Source: a virus. From it: a DNA stretch of 40,367 bases. Both the position numbers and the translations under genes were made by a program. The notes beneath the pieces are model-generated. The model was not told the DNA's origin and did no database searches. It was given only the letters and a program-made list of their open reading frames with translations. Shown here one piece after another: positions 31,082 through 37,020 of the stretch; the stretch's first letter is position 1, and each line of letters begins with the position of its first letter. The stretch covers positions 1-40,367 of the IMG/VR virus record IMGVR_UViG_3300034072_001401; one strand, written 5' to 3'.

Positions 31082-31296
31082 ACTGGGCCGATATCCTGAT
31101 GGCGGTCTATCTCGCTGGCGTCGTTGTCGGACTGTTCTGCGCCGGCTTCTGGTGGCAGCGGCTTAGCAAGTCCAACCAGGTCTGGATTGTCCCGATTTCT
31201 GCAGGCTGGCCGTTCGTGCTTACCGCTGGGGCTATCTTGGCCATCGGGTTCATCCCGTTCTGGCTGGGCAGGAAATCGCGGGAGTGGGCGCGATGA
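31078..31296 (+). CDS. 72-residue two-span membrane protein
   Basis: MNWADILMAVYLAGVVVGLFCAGFWW is span one. After RLSKSNQVW comes IVPISAGWPFVLTAGAILAIGFIPFWLG, span two, and a basic tail. ATG overlaps the upstream stop. No family. One of several small membrane proteins in both early operons. Confidence 0.7.
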   Translation: MNWADILMAVYLAGVVVGLFCAGFWWQRLSKSNQVWIVPISAGWPFVLTAGAILAIGFIPFWLGRKSREWAR

Positions 31297-31712
31297 CCGA
31301 CCGCCCTGTCCGCATTCAGCTGCGCCGCACCAAGGGCTGGCGCATGCCCGAGAACACGGTGAAGGTCGATCGCTCTACCAAGTTCGGCAACCCGTTCGAT
31401 TTTCGCAAGGCAGAGCACTGCTGGACCGCGCTTGCGTTTGGCGAAAAGGGCGATCCTGCGGGCCGTCGTGCAGCAAGCATCAAGGCTTTTCGGCAATGGA
31501 TCACTGCACAGCGCGGCGGGATGCGGATCCAAGGTTGCGGCTTGTATCTGAACGATGAACCGCTGGGCGTATCTCCGACTGTCGAGGCACCTGCGCCACC
31601 CGATCCTTCAGAACTGCGCGGCAAGAACCTCGCCTGCTGGTGCCCGCTTGACCAGCCCTGCCATGCCGACGTGCTGCTCGAGCTGGCGAACCGCGAGACG
31701 AGCGATGCCTGA
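31293..31712 (+). CDS. DUF4326 family protein
   Basis: 139 residues from ATG 31293 (ATGA overlap). It reads IQLRRTKGWRMPENTVKVDRSTKFGNPF at the start and ELRGKNLACWCPLDQPCHADVLLELAN at the end: exactly the two conserved ends of DUF4326 (Arg-x-x-Gly-Trp-x-x-Pro...Val-x-Val-x-Arg-x-x-x-Phe-Gly-Asn-Pro; Leu-Ala-Cys-Trp-Cys-x-Leu-x-x-x-Cys-His-x-Asp-Val-Leu). Known function: none established. It follows DUF5131 with one small gene between, an association that recurs in phages as far as I recall. Confidence 0.92.
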   Translation: MTDRPVRIQLRRTKGWRMPENTVKVDRSTKFGNPFDFRKAEHCWTALAFGEKGDPAGRRAASIKAFRQWITAQRGGMRIQGCGLYLNDEPLGVSPTVEAPAPPDPSELRGKNLACWCPLDQPCHADVLLELANRETSDA

Positions 31713-32205
31713 CACCCCCTTTATCACCCGCGAGCTCGACCGCCGCATTGCCATGGCCACGCGGGCGATCAAACAGGGCAGCGTCAACAGCGTCTCGGCC
31801 AACCGCGCGCTGATGCCCTGGGCAGCGGCAGAGGCATGGATCGTCGGCGGCCCCGGCCACGGCATCAGCCCGCGCGATCGCCAGTCGCGCGCCGATGACC
31901 TTTGCCCGCTGGCAGACACCATCGCAGAGCTGACGCGCGCGCGCGCCACCGTGATGACCAAGATCGAGCGCGAGGGCCGCGTCGACCTGGGCACCCGCTT
32001 CCTCGGCCTGACCGATGCGCTGCGCGCCTTGCACCGCCTGCAGACCCTGCGCCAGGCCTTTCGCGCGCGGCGCCCCGCACCCGACCATTTGCCCGATGCC
32101 GGCAAAATGGTTCGCCCATCATTTCCGCAACCCGCCCCCAGCCTTCTCGCCGACATGTTCGGCCCCGATGGCAAGCCGCTGCCGATCGACAGAAGGGCCG
32201 CGTGA
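31705..32205 (+). CDS. Hypothetical protein before excisionase
   Basis: 166 residues from ATG 31705, overlapping the DUF4326 stop. N-terminal helical (PFITRELDRRIAMATRAIKQGSVNSVSANRALMPWAAAEAWI), then GPGHGISPRDRQSRADD and a long helix (TIAELTRARATVMTKIEREGRVDLGTRFLGLTDALRALHRLQTLRQAF). The C-terminus is Pro-rich. No family recognised. It overlaps the excisionase start by one base (TGATG). Confidence 0.65.
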   Translation: MPDTPFITRELDRRIAMATRAIKQGSVNSVSANRALMPWAAAEAWIVGGPGHGISPRDRQSRADDLCPLADTIAELTRARATVMTKIEREGRVDLGTRFLGLTDALRALHRLQTLRQAFRARRPAPDHLPDAGKMVRPSFPQPAPSLLADMFGPDGKPLPIDRRAA

Positions 32206-32498
32206 TGGCATCCGCGCCCGATCCTATCCTGCTGCGCGAGGAAGAAGCCGCCGCGATGATCGCGCTTTCGGCGCGCACGCTGCGCGATCTGCGCAAGGCA
32301 GGAAAGGTTGACTATGTGAAGGTGGGAGCGTCTGTTCGCTATCTTGCAGAGGATCTGGTCGATTTCGCCAAGAGGCACCGCACATGCGAATCCACAAAAG
32401 AGAAGGCTCCCCCTACTGGTGGTACGCGTTCACCCACAACGGTCGCCGATATCGCGGCAGCACGAAAGCTGAGAGAAAAGCAGACGCGCAGGCGATAG
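32205..32498 (+). CDS. xis: Excisionase / MerR-like HTH_17 protein
   Basis: 97 residues from ATG 32205. LLREEEAAAMIALSARTLRDLRKAGKVDYVKVGASVRYLAEDLVDFAKRH is a typical excisionase-family helix-turn-helix with wing (Arg-Tyr-x-x-x-Asp-Leu near the end). The remaining ~38 residues overlap the integrase start by 115 bases in another frame and are disordered-looking (TKEKAPPTGGTRSPTTVAD). It directly precedes int, so it probably directs excision. The gene symbol is by family and position. Confidence 0.83.
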   Translation: MASAPDPILLREEEAAAMIALSARTLRDLRKAGKVDYVKVGASVRYLAEDLVDFAKRHRTCESTKEKAPPTGGTRSPTTVADIAAARKLREKQTRRR

Positions 32499-33454
32499 CC
32501 GCTGCCCTGCTGGCCGACCTGAAGGCCGCGCCGCAGCGCCCCGAAAGCTGGAAGCTCACCCATGTGCTGGGCACTTATTACACCGATCACGCCCAGCACC
32601 TGCGCAGCCACAGCTTCGTCTGGCAGAAGATCACGCTGTTCGATTCGCTGCTCGATACGCAGCAACCGCTGACCAGCCTGACGACGCGCCAGCTGATGGA
32701 CTATCGGGCCAAGCGCCGCGGCGCCGGCATCGATCGCCCGACGATCAACCGCGACCTGGCGGTGCTCAAGGCTGCGATCAACCACGCGGTGAACGCGCAC
32801 GGCCTGGCCGCACCGGCGATCGACTGGAAGCGCCTGCGCTACCCGGAGAATGAACACCGCGTCCGCTTCCTGAGCCGTGAGGAATTCGACGCGCTGATCG
32901 CCGCGGCGGATTCGGGCATGCAGCTGGCGATCACGGCCGCCGTCGCCACGGGCCTGCGCAAGACGGCGATGCTCGGCATCGAATGGCACCAGGTCGACCT
33001 GCGCGGCCGCACGATCACGATCCCCAGAGGCAAGGGCAGGAAGCCCCAGGTGGTCGGCATCGCCGCGCCGCTGCTCGAGCTGCTGAAACAGCACCGCGCC
33101 AGCCAGACCGCCGCTGCTGCCGACAAGCCCGCCCCCGAATCGGCCAAGGTGGTGCAGCTGCGCGGCCCAGTGTTCGATCTCACCAACTTCCGCAAGCGCT
33201 GGGACAAGGCCCGCGCCGCAGCAGGGCTGGTCGACTTCCACTGGCACGATCTGCGCCACACCTTCGCCACCTGGGCACGCCAGGGCGGCGCCGATCTGCT
33301 CGAGCTGCAAAAGGCCATGGCCCACAGCTCCATCGCCGTCACCGCCCGCTACATGCACATCGGCGCAGACGAAACCACCACCGCCTTCGACCGCGCGGCA
33401 TCTGCGATCGGGAGGGCAGCGCCGCCAGACAGCGAAGAGGAAAAGACCGCATGA
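32384..33454 (+). CDS. int: Tyrosine integrase
   Basis: 356 residues. N-terminal arm-binding part IHKREGSPYWWYAFTHNGRRYRGSTKA is canonical and fixes this start. The SAM-like core domain is at about 55-145. All catalytic residues are present: Arg192 (ATGLRKTAM), His288 and Arg291 (HDLRHTFATW), His314 (MAHSSIAVT), Tyr323 (ARYMHI). It integrates the phage at attP, just downstream at 33727-33769, into host tRNA-Arg(UCU). It overlaps xis by 115 bases, so the two are co-expressed from the rightward early promoter; another promoter may serve integration. Confidence 0.96.
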   Translation: MRIHKREGSPYWWYAFTHNGRRYRGSTKAERKADAQAIAAALLADLKAAPQRPESWKLTHVLGTYYTDHAQHLRSHSFVWQKITLFDSLLDTQQPLTSLTTRQLMDYRAKRRGAGIDRPTINRDLAVLKAAINHAVNAHGLAAPAIDWKRLRYPENEHRVRFLSREEFDALIAAADSGMQLAITAAVATGLRKTAMLGIEWHQVDLRGRTITIPRGKGRKPQVVGIAAPLLELLKQHRASQTAAAADKPAPESAKVVQLRGPVFDLTNFRKRWDKARAAAGLVDFHWHDLRHTFATWARQGGADLLELQKAMAHSSIAVTARYMHIGADETTTAFDRAASAIGRAAPPDSEEEKTA

Positions 33455-33672
33455 GCGTCATCATCCCAGAGCCGACGCCACCAGAAGGACTGACGCCCGA
33501 GCAAGCCGAGGCGTGGGTCCTCGGCTTTCACCACGGCCAGATAACCGGCCCCGAAAGCCTCTACGTTATCACACCCTATGATGTCGATGATCAGGCTGAC
33601 CTTTACGAAGCATGGGCCGACGGTATGGACGCGGCCGACACGGTCAGATGGTCGCACAAAACCGATAATTGA
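33451..33672 (+). CDS. 73-residue protein after integrase
   Basis: From ATG 33451 (ATGA overlap): MSVIIPEPTPPEGLTPEQAEAWVLGFHHGQITGPESLYVITPYDVDDQADLYEAWADGMDAADTVRW. Acidic. LTPEQAEAWVLGFHHG and LYEAWADGMDA resemble repeated helices of small phage proteins where Trp-x-x-Gly recurs. Last gene of the operon; its stop lies within the first integrase arm-type repeat. No known function. Confidence 0.65.
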   Translation: MSVIIPEPTPPEGLTPEQAEAWVLGFHHGQITGPESLYVITPYDVDDQADLYEAWADGMDAADTVRWSHKTDN

Positions 33673-33691
33673 CACAAAATTTGGCACAAAA
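33668..33691 (+). repeat. Left integrase arm-type repeats
   Basis: ATTGACACAAAA (33668-33679) and TTGGCACAAAA (33681-33691), two direct copies of a (G)(A/G)CACAAAA motif about one helical turn apart. The first is repeated exactly on the far side of the core at 33876-33887. Likely Int arm-binding sites. Confidence 0.65.
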
Positions 33692-33726
33692 GGCCGAATA
33701 ATCCTTTTGTTTCAACGCTGTCCGTG

Positions 33727-33769
33727 AAGATTAGAAGTCTCGTGCTCTATCCAGCTGAGCTAAGGGCGC
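33727..33769 (-). other. attP: attP core: 5' half of tRNA-Arg(UCU)
   Basis: Read on the minus strand, the 43 bases give an intact tRNA 5' half. It has a 7-base acceptor strand GCGCCCT, TA, a complete D-arm (GCTC AGCTGGATA GAGC), A, anticodon stem CGAGA, loop CTTCTAA with anticodon TCT, and four bases of the 3' anticodon stem (TCTT), after which pairing fails. No T-arm follows, so it is not a functional tRNA alone. It sits 55 bases after the int operon and is flanked by arm-type repeats. The crossover is probably in the anticodon loop. Confidence 0.88.
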
Positions 33770-33801
33770 GCGCAACGGAAGCGGCGGAAAGCCGTGGTTT
33801 T

Positions 33802-33830
33802 CGGGTAGGCGCGGGGATAGCGAGTGTCAA
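33802..33830 (-). promoter_or_regulatory. Candidate promoter for the tRNA restored at integration
   Basis: Minus strand: perfect TTGACA (33830-33825), 17 bases, then TACCCG (33807-33802), with the tRNA 5' end 32 bases further. The -10 is weak, but place and direction fit a promoter that would drive the hybrid tRNA-Arg after integration. Confidence 0.5.
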
Positions 33831-33866
33831 CGGAAACGGAACACAGCGGCAACGATTGGCGATGTG

Positions 33867-33936
33867 TGGCACAGGATTGACACAAAACGTGGCACAAATC
33901 GGCGCGTGTGGGAGAGAGCGCGGCCCGTTTGACACA
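33867..33936 (+). repeat. Right integrase arm-type repeats
   Basis: TGGCACAGG (33867-33875), ATTGACACAAAA (33876-33887), TGGCACAAA (33890-33898) and TTTGACACA (33928-33936), all in the same direction as the left pair. They match arm sites flanking a tyrosine-integrase core. Confidence 0.65.
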
Positions 33937-33962
33937 CCAGCAGCCCGTGGCATGATGCTGCT

Positions 33963-34229
33963 ATGTGGGACTGGCCATTATTCGCCGCGATAGCCATCGG
34001 CATAGGGCGAGCCGTCGAGCGCGCCAGGCCCGATGCTCCACCTGACCCGATATTGGCAAAGGCGTTGATCCTCGCCTGGTGGTTGGCAGCGGCTGCGTTT
34101 CAGGCAGACACGATCGAGAGCTTTGCAGTGTTTGGGCTGGTGCCGCTGGGCGCGTACAAGGTTGCTAACGTGTCGACGGCCGCAGCGCTGGAGCTCTGGA
34201 AGCGGCTCAGGATCGGCGGTCTGGGCTAG
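33963..34229 (+). CDS. Small membrane protein next to attP
   Basis: 88 residues: MWDWPLFAAIAIGIGRAVERARPDAPPDPILAKALILAWWLAAAAFQADTIESFAVFGLVPLGAYKVANV. Two or three hydrophobic segments with a charged loop. No ribosome-binding site is evident before ATG 33963, so start and even coding status are uncertain. It is the first forward gene beyond attP and belongs to the accessory block. Confidence 0.5.
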   Translation: MWDWPLFAAIAIGIGRAVERARPDAPPDPILAKALILAWWLAAAAFQADTIESFAVFGLVPLGAYKVANVSTAAALELWKRLRIGGLG

Positions 34230-34299
34230 GCATTGGGCACCGAGCAGCCTGTCAAGTGTCGGCACCGGGAATCTCTCCCCTGGCTTATCCCCACGAATA

Positions 34300-34314
34300 G
34301 AACATTTGTCGAAC
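34300..34314. promoter_or_regulatory. LexA-box-like site (alphaproteobacterial type)
   Basis: GAACATTTGTCGAAC is GAAC-N7-GAAC, the reverse of the GTTC-N7-GTTC direct repeat bound by alphaproteobacterial LexA. It is intergenic, 169 bases before the Cas2/SinR-like gene, and contains TTGTCG that could be a -35. One such match somewhere in 40 kb is expected by chance; its intergenic place raises its value. Confidence 0.5.
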
Positions 34315-34356
34315 GGTGGCGCTTCCCGAATCGTATCGCACCCCGTAAAATGCAAA

Positions 34357-34383
34357 TGGCCGGGGTGAGCTAGACCCCGGCCA
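34357..34383. terminator. Ten-bp hairpin between LexA-like site and Cas2/SinR-like gene
   Basis: TGGCCGGGGT (34357-34366) pairs with ACCCCGGCCA (34374-34383) over a 7-base loop. No T-run follows on the forward strand; on the minus strand ATTTGCATTTT follows. It may be a leader attenuator or a weak leftward terminator. The rest of the 253-bp gap (34230-34482) shows nothing else clear. Confidence 0.45.
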
Positions 34384-34482
34384 CATTGCTAACCACCGGG
34401 TAGGGTGGGTGTGATCACGGGTAGCTTTTGCGCTCTCCGATGATTCGCGTCAACCCGTCCCGGCAACACAGGTAAGACGAAA

Positions 34483-34749
34483 ATGAGCATGTATCTTGTT
34501 GCCTATGATCTCAGGCAGGCTGGCCAGAATTACGACGGCCTGGTCGAGCGGATGAAGTCGCTCGGCGCATGCCAGCACCTGCAGCAGTCTGTCTGGGCGA
34601 TTGAGTGGGGCGGCGGTTCAGTAGCGTTAGCACAAGCGCTCCACCCCTATATGGACGCGAATGATGAACTGCTCGTCACGAAGCTGACGCCAGACACTGC
34701 ATGGCTCGATTGCAGCAAAGCCAACGGATGGCTCGCGGCCAACCTGTGA
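34483..34749 (+). CDS. Cas2-like / SinR-family small protein
   Basis: 88 residues. MYLVAYDLRQAGQNYDGLVERMKSLGACQHLQQSVWAIEW, then ALHPYMDANDELLVTKLTPDTAWLDC: ferredoxin-like beta-alpha-beta-beta-alpha-beta order with the Tyr-Asp-Leu strand, Gln-Ser-Val-Trp, and Asp-x-Asn-Asp-x-Leu-Leu-Val-x-(K/R)-(L/V)-Thr of SinR-type Cas2-fold proteins. No CRISPR array or cas1 is present, so it is a stand-alone member, perhaps a nuclease or RNA-binding toxin-like protein like VapD. A GGTAAG-like site precedes ATG 34483. Isolated in the accessory block under a LexA-like site. Confidence 0.78.
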   Translation: MSMYLVAYDLRQAGQNYDGLVERMKSLGACQHLQQSVWAIEWGGGSVALAQALHPYMDANDELLVTKLTPDTAWLDCSKANGWLAANL

Positions 34750-34798
34750 ACTGAAGTCGCTGGCGCGGGGCCCCCTCTGCGCCAGCGGCACCAGCTCG

Positions 34799-35128
34799 AT
34801 GCCACCACCCGATCGCACAAAGATGCTCGCGCTCGCCGCGCTATGGCAGACGGTCCAGAAGGCCGAGGCAGAGCCGTGCAAGCTCGGACCGGACATCAGG
34901 CTGGCAATGATCGTGCTCGAAGGCCTGGGAGCCGGGCGCGAGGATCTGGTCAGGCTCTGGCGCCATCTGCGCGACCCGATGGAGACGGCGGCCAGCGACC
35001 ACCTGCGCAAGATCGTGCGACGCTCCTGGGGTGACAGCATCATGCGGACGATCTGCCGATCGGTCGGGGTAAGGGTAGATGACCCTGAGGTCGAGCGGCT
35101 GATCAGAGGCTATGGGGTCGGGGGCTGA
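34799..35128 (+). CDS. Hypothetical helical protein in accessory block
   Basis: 109 residues; ATG 34823 is an alternative start. LALAALWQTVQKAEAEPCKLGPDIRLAMIVLEGLGAGREDLVRLWRHLRDPMETAASDHLRKIVRRSWGDSIMRTICRSVGVRVDDPEVERLI: mostly helices, weakly basic. No ribosome-binding site stands out and no family is recognised. It follows the Cas2/SinR-like gene by 49 bases in the same direction and may share its promoter. The 83 bases up to the convergent ImmA-like stop contain only a weak AAGGGT/ACCCTT hairpin. Confidence 0.55.
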   Translation: MPPPDRTKMLALAALWQTVQKAEAEPCKLGPDIRLAMIVLEGLGAGREDLVRLWRHLRDPMETAASDHLRKIVRRSWGDSIMRTICRSVGVRVDDPEVERLIRGYGVGG

Positions 35129-35211
35129 TTCCCCACACCGTTCACCTCGATCGCGCTGACCCCGCGCGCCTAAGATTGCAGCTGCAGTGGGCAAAGCTAA
35201 GGGTGTCTCGG

Positions 35212-35844
35212 CTACCCTTGTTCAGCCGACTTGATCGCGCTCCAAGCCTCCTTGAGTATCTCATGGTGCATTAGCGCGGTTTCAACCGCAGCTGCGGGAA
35301 TCTGATGCTCGAGCGCAATATGCTTGATGGTGGTCTTGTCTGATGCAAGCTTGGCTAGATCAGCTTCCCGAAACGACATTGGATACATGATTTCGATCGC
35401 TGCGATTTCAGCCAGCATCTCCGAAACCAATGGATCTGTGGGGTTTTGATGCCCCTCACCGTTTTCTCGCAGCAATCGCCATTCGGCCATCAGCCCTTTG
35501 ATCGTCTCGACGCCTAGAGTAGACCAGTCATCCTGCTCATCGATCGCTAGATGACAGAGTTCCTTAACTGTTACCAAGCGCTTCATGTCGTCGCTCAAAT
35601 TCGAGCGTACCAACACTCGTGCATGCTGATCACGGTACCGCTCCGCCTTTCCGGACAGGTGGGTAGCCTCAAAAGCCACCTCCAACATGTCGATTTGCAA
35701 ACCATGGACCTCCTGCACCGCCCAATGCACATCCATAGGGTTTACGACAGGGCCTTGATCATTAGGGCAATGCTTCTCAAGGTGCTCGCGCAGAATGCGT
35801 ACCTTGTTCAGAACCATGCAAATTTTGTCAGAGGAGATACGCAT
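35212..35844 (-). CDS. Degenerate ImmA/IrrE-like (gluzincin) protein
   Basis: 210 residues from ATG 35844; a TTG seven codons upstream lies in the terminator's T-run and is unlikely. LVTVKELCHLAID occupies the place of the His-Glu-x-x-His motif of ImmA/IrrE peptidases, but the first His is Lys (Lys-Glu-Leu-Cys-His). LVSEMLAEIAAIEIMYPMSFREADLAKLAS, followed by IALEHQIPAAAVETALMHHEIL, is the usual ImmA C-terminal half. Loss of one zinc ligand suggests a non-catalytic or altered protein. ImmA proteins elsewhere cleave XRE repressors to induce mobile elements. No ribosome-binding site; a terminator ends 20 bases upstream, so expression must come from read-through or a promoter there. Confidence 0.72.
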   Translation of the reverse strand: MRISSDKICMVLNKVRILREHLEKHCPNDQGPVVNPMDVHWAVQEVHGLQIDMLEVAFEATHLSGKAERYRDQHARVLVRSNLSDDMKRLVTVKELCHLAIDEQDDWSTLGVETIKGLMAEWRLLRENGEGHQNPTDPLVSEMLAEIAAIEIMYPMSFREADLAKLASDKTTIKHIALEHQIPAAAVETALMHHEILKEAWSAIKSAEQG

Positions 35845-35863
35845 GACGACACCAGAGATAGGC

Positions 35864-35892
35864 AAAAAAAAGGCCCTACCTCAGTAGGGCCT
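35864..35892 (-). terminator. Strong intrinsic terminator at end of late region
   Basis: Stem AGGCCCTAC / GTAGGGCCT (35871-35879, 35884-35892), loop CTCA, followed on the minus strand by eight T (35871-35864). Classic Rho-independent form. It lies 28 bases after the 65-residue gene and 20 before the ImmA-like ATG, so it ends transcription coming from the lysis genes and shields the ImmA-like gene. Confidence 0.92.
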
Positions 35893-35919
35893 CTTTCTCA
35901 ATGCTTTGTTAAGCAAATT

Positions 35920-36117
35920 TCAGCAGTTTTGAAACACCAGTGGTTTCGACTCGCCATTATCGAGCGCGTCATACATATCGCAAACCTCGCGACACACCTG
36001 CTCGGTAGTAGCCTCTTCGGTGTTTCTCAGAAAAAATTTCACGTCAACTAGGCCTTGATGCTCCGCCATCGCTTCATAGCGCTTGGCGAGCGTGTCACGC
36101 GCGGACAGTTTTTCCAT
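35920..36117 (-). CDS. 65-residue partner protein upstream of ImmA-like gene
   Basis: From ATG 36117, with GAGGAGGCG at good spacing; upstream in-frame ATGs lack such a site. MEKLSARDTLAKRYEAMAEHQGLVDVKFFLRNTEEATTEQVCREVCDMYDALDNGESKPLVFQNC. Helical, acidic, with VKFFLRNTEEATTEQVCREVCDMY as a compact core. Similar small proteins occur in alphaproteobacterial mobile elements as far as I recall, without known function. It may act with the ImmA-like protein across the terminator, or only mark the operon end. Confidence 0.7.
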   Translation of the reverse strand: MEKLSARDTLAKRYEAMAEHQGLVDVKFFLRNTEEATTEQVCREVCDMYDALDNGESKPLVFQNC

Positions 36118-36425
36118 TACTCGCCTCCTCAGGTTGGGGTTGATAAGCTTAACCATAGTCAGATTCGCATGCACATCAGATTAACAGACTTGCAAGCACA
36201 CATCCCACGATCAGCTTAAGATTGTTATAACGCTCCATGCGCATTTTGGTTGGCAACGCAAGGAAAATTTTGATTCGGTGCGATCCCGACGCGCCTAGAT
36301 ATCATATATGGGTATCAACTTGTCCACATTCAAATGTCAGTGTTGATTTTGCGCAACACTCGCCTGCTATAAACCAAACAGCTGACTCACGTGCTAACTC
36401 AAACATGAGGCCTACAAATCTGTGA
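36118..36425. other. AT-richer noncoding gap with small palindromes
   Basis: 308 bp with no convincing gene. It contains ACATTCAAATGT (36326-36337), an AGTGTTG/CAACACT inverted repeat (36339-36345, 36354-36360), TATATG-like stretches near 36305 and the good ribosome-binding site of the 65-residue gene. A promoter for that gene, active in the lysogen, is likely here, but I cannot fix -35 and -10 elements. The duplicated GTGATCAGT (36422-36430, 36432-36440) lies at the spanin stop. Confidence 0.5.
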
Positions 36426-37019
36426 TCAGTGGTGATCAGTGCCGTCGATACTGATAACCTTAATCTCGCGTGCCCAGCTTTGCAGGGCGACCAGCCTGTC
36501 GATGCTGGCCTGGGCGTCGGTCATTCGGGCAACAAGGTCCGCACAGTCGGCGGCTCCAAGAGCACGGCAGGTGGCGTCGGGATCTCCGGGCACTGGCGAG
36601 TTTCCGCCACCACCTTGACCGGCTTCAACGGCGGCGAGCTGTGCGCGCAGGCGGTCAGCGCGGGCAGCATAAGTGCGGGTGCGAGTTTCCAATTCATGGG
36701 TCAGCCTTTCGTTGATGGCGGCGGCCTCGGCGGCGACGCGCGCGGCGTTCTTGCGGTCGAGCTCGGCAGCAGCCTTGCGCCCCTGCATGATGTTCTCGAC
36801 GGTCTGGTCGTGCGCGGCGCGCTCCTCGGCGATCCTGCCGTTCGCTTCGGCCAGCTGGTCGGTCAGGTCGCGGTGATCGATGCCCCAGCTGCGGAAGGTC
36901 CAGACCAGGGTGCCGACCAGCACCATCACCGCCGTCTGCCACGGATAATCGCGCGCCAGCTTGAGCAGCCAGCGCAGGGCTTTGCCGAGGCCGTCGAGTA
37001 TCCAGAAGATCACGCCCAT
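36426..37019 (-). CDS. i-spanin (Rz-like)
   Basis: 197 residues from ATG 37019, with GGGAGGG at seven bases; upstream codons overlap the holin and are rejected. A short N-terminal amphipathic part, one membrane span (WQTAVMVLVGTLVWTF), then a long periplasmic coiled coil (LTDQLAEANGRIAEERAAHDQTVENIMQGRKAAAELDRKNAARVAAEAAAINERL...). The order (span, then ~100-residue coiled coil) and place directly after the holin identify an inner-membrane spanin. No clear Rz1-type lipoprotein is nested within it. Two Cys near the end (ATCRALGAADCADL) may bond. It should fuse inner and outer membrane at lysis. Confidence 0.8.
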   Translation of the reverse strand: MGVIFWILDGLGKALRWLLKLARDYPWQTAVMVLVGTLVWTFRSWGIDHRDLTDQLAEANGRIAEERAAHDQTVENIMQGRKAAAELDRKNAARVAAEAAAINERLTHELETRTRTYAARADRLRAQLAAVEAGQGGGGNSPVPGDPDATCRALGAADCADLVARMTDAQASIDRLVALQSWAREIKVISIDGTDHH

Positions 37020-37020
37020 C

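Noticed and set aside
33727-33769. A functional phage tRNA-Arg
   Set aside because: Only the 5' half is present; the T-arm and 3' acceptor strand are missing, so it is an attachment site.
33724-33993. Forward 89-codon frame across attP
   Set aside because: It begins inside the tRNA-Arg half and crosses the arm repeats; not protein-like.
34483-34749. Part of a CRISPR-Cas system because of the Cas2-like fold
   Set aside because: No repeats-spacers, no cas1 and no effector genes in the window; a stand-alone SinR-type protein fits better.
35212-35865. TTG at 35865 as start of the ImmA-like gene
   Set aside because: It lies in the T-run of the terminator with no ribosome-binding site; ATG 35844 is preferred.
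35551-36051. Forward 166-codon frame across the terminator
   Set aside because: Antisense to the ImmA-like gene and crosses a strong terminator.
36237-36425. Forward 62-codon frame in the AT-richer gap
   Set aside because: No ribosome-binding site, no family, ends at the spanin stop; treated as noncoding.
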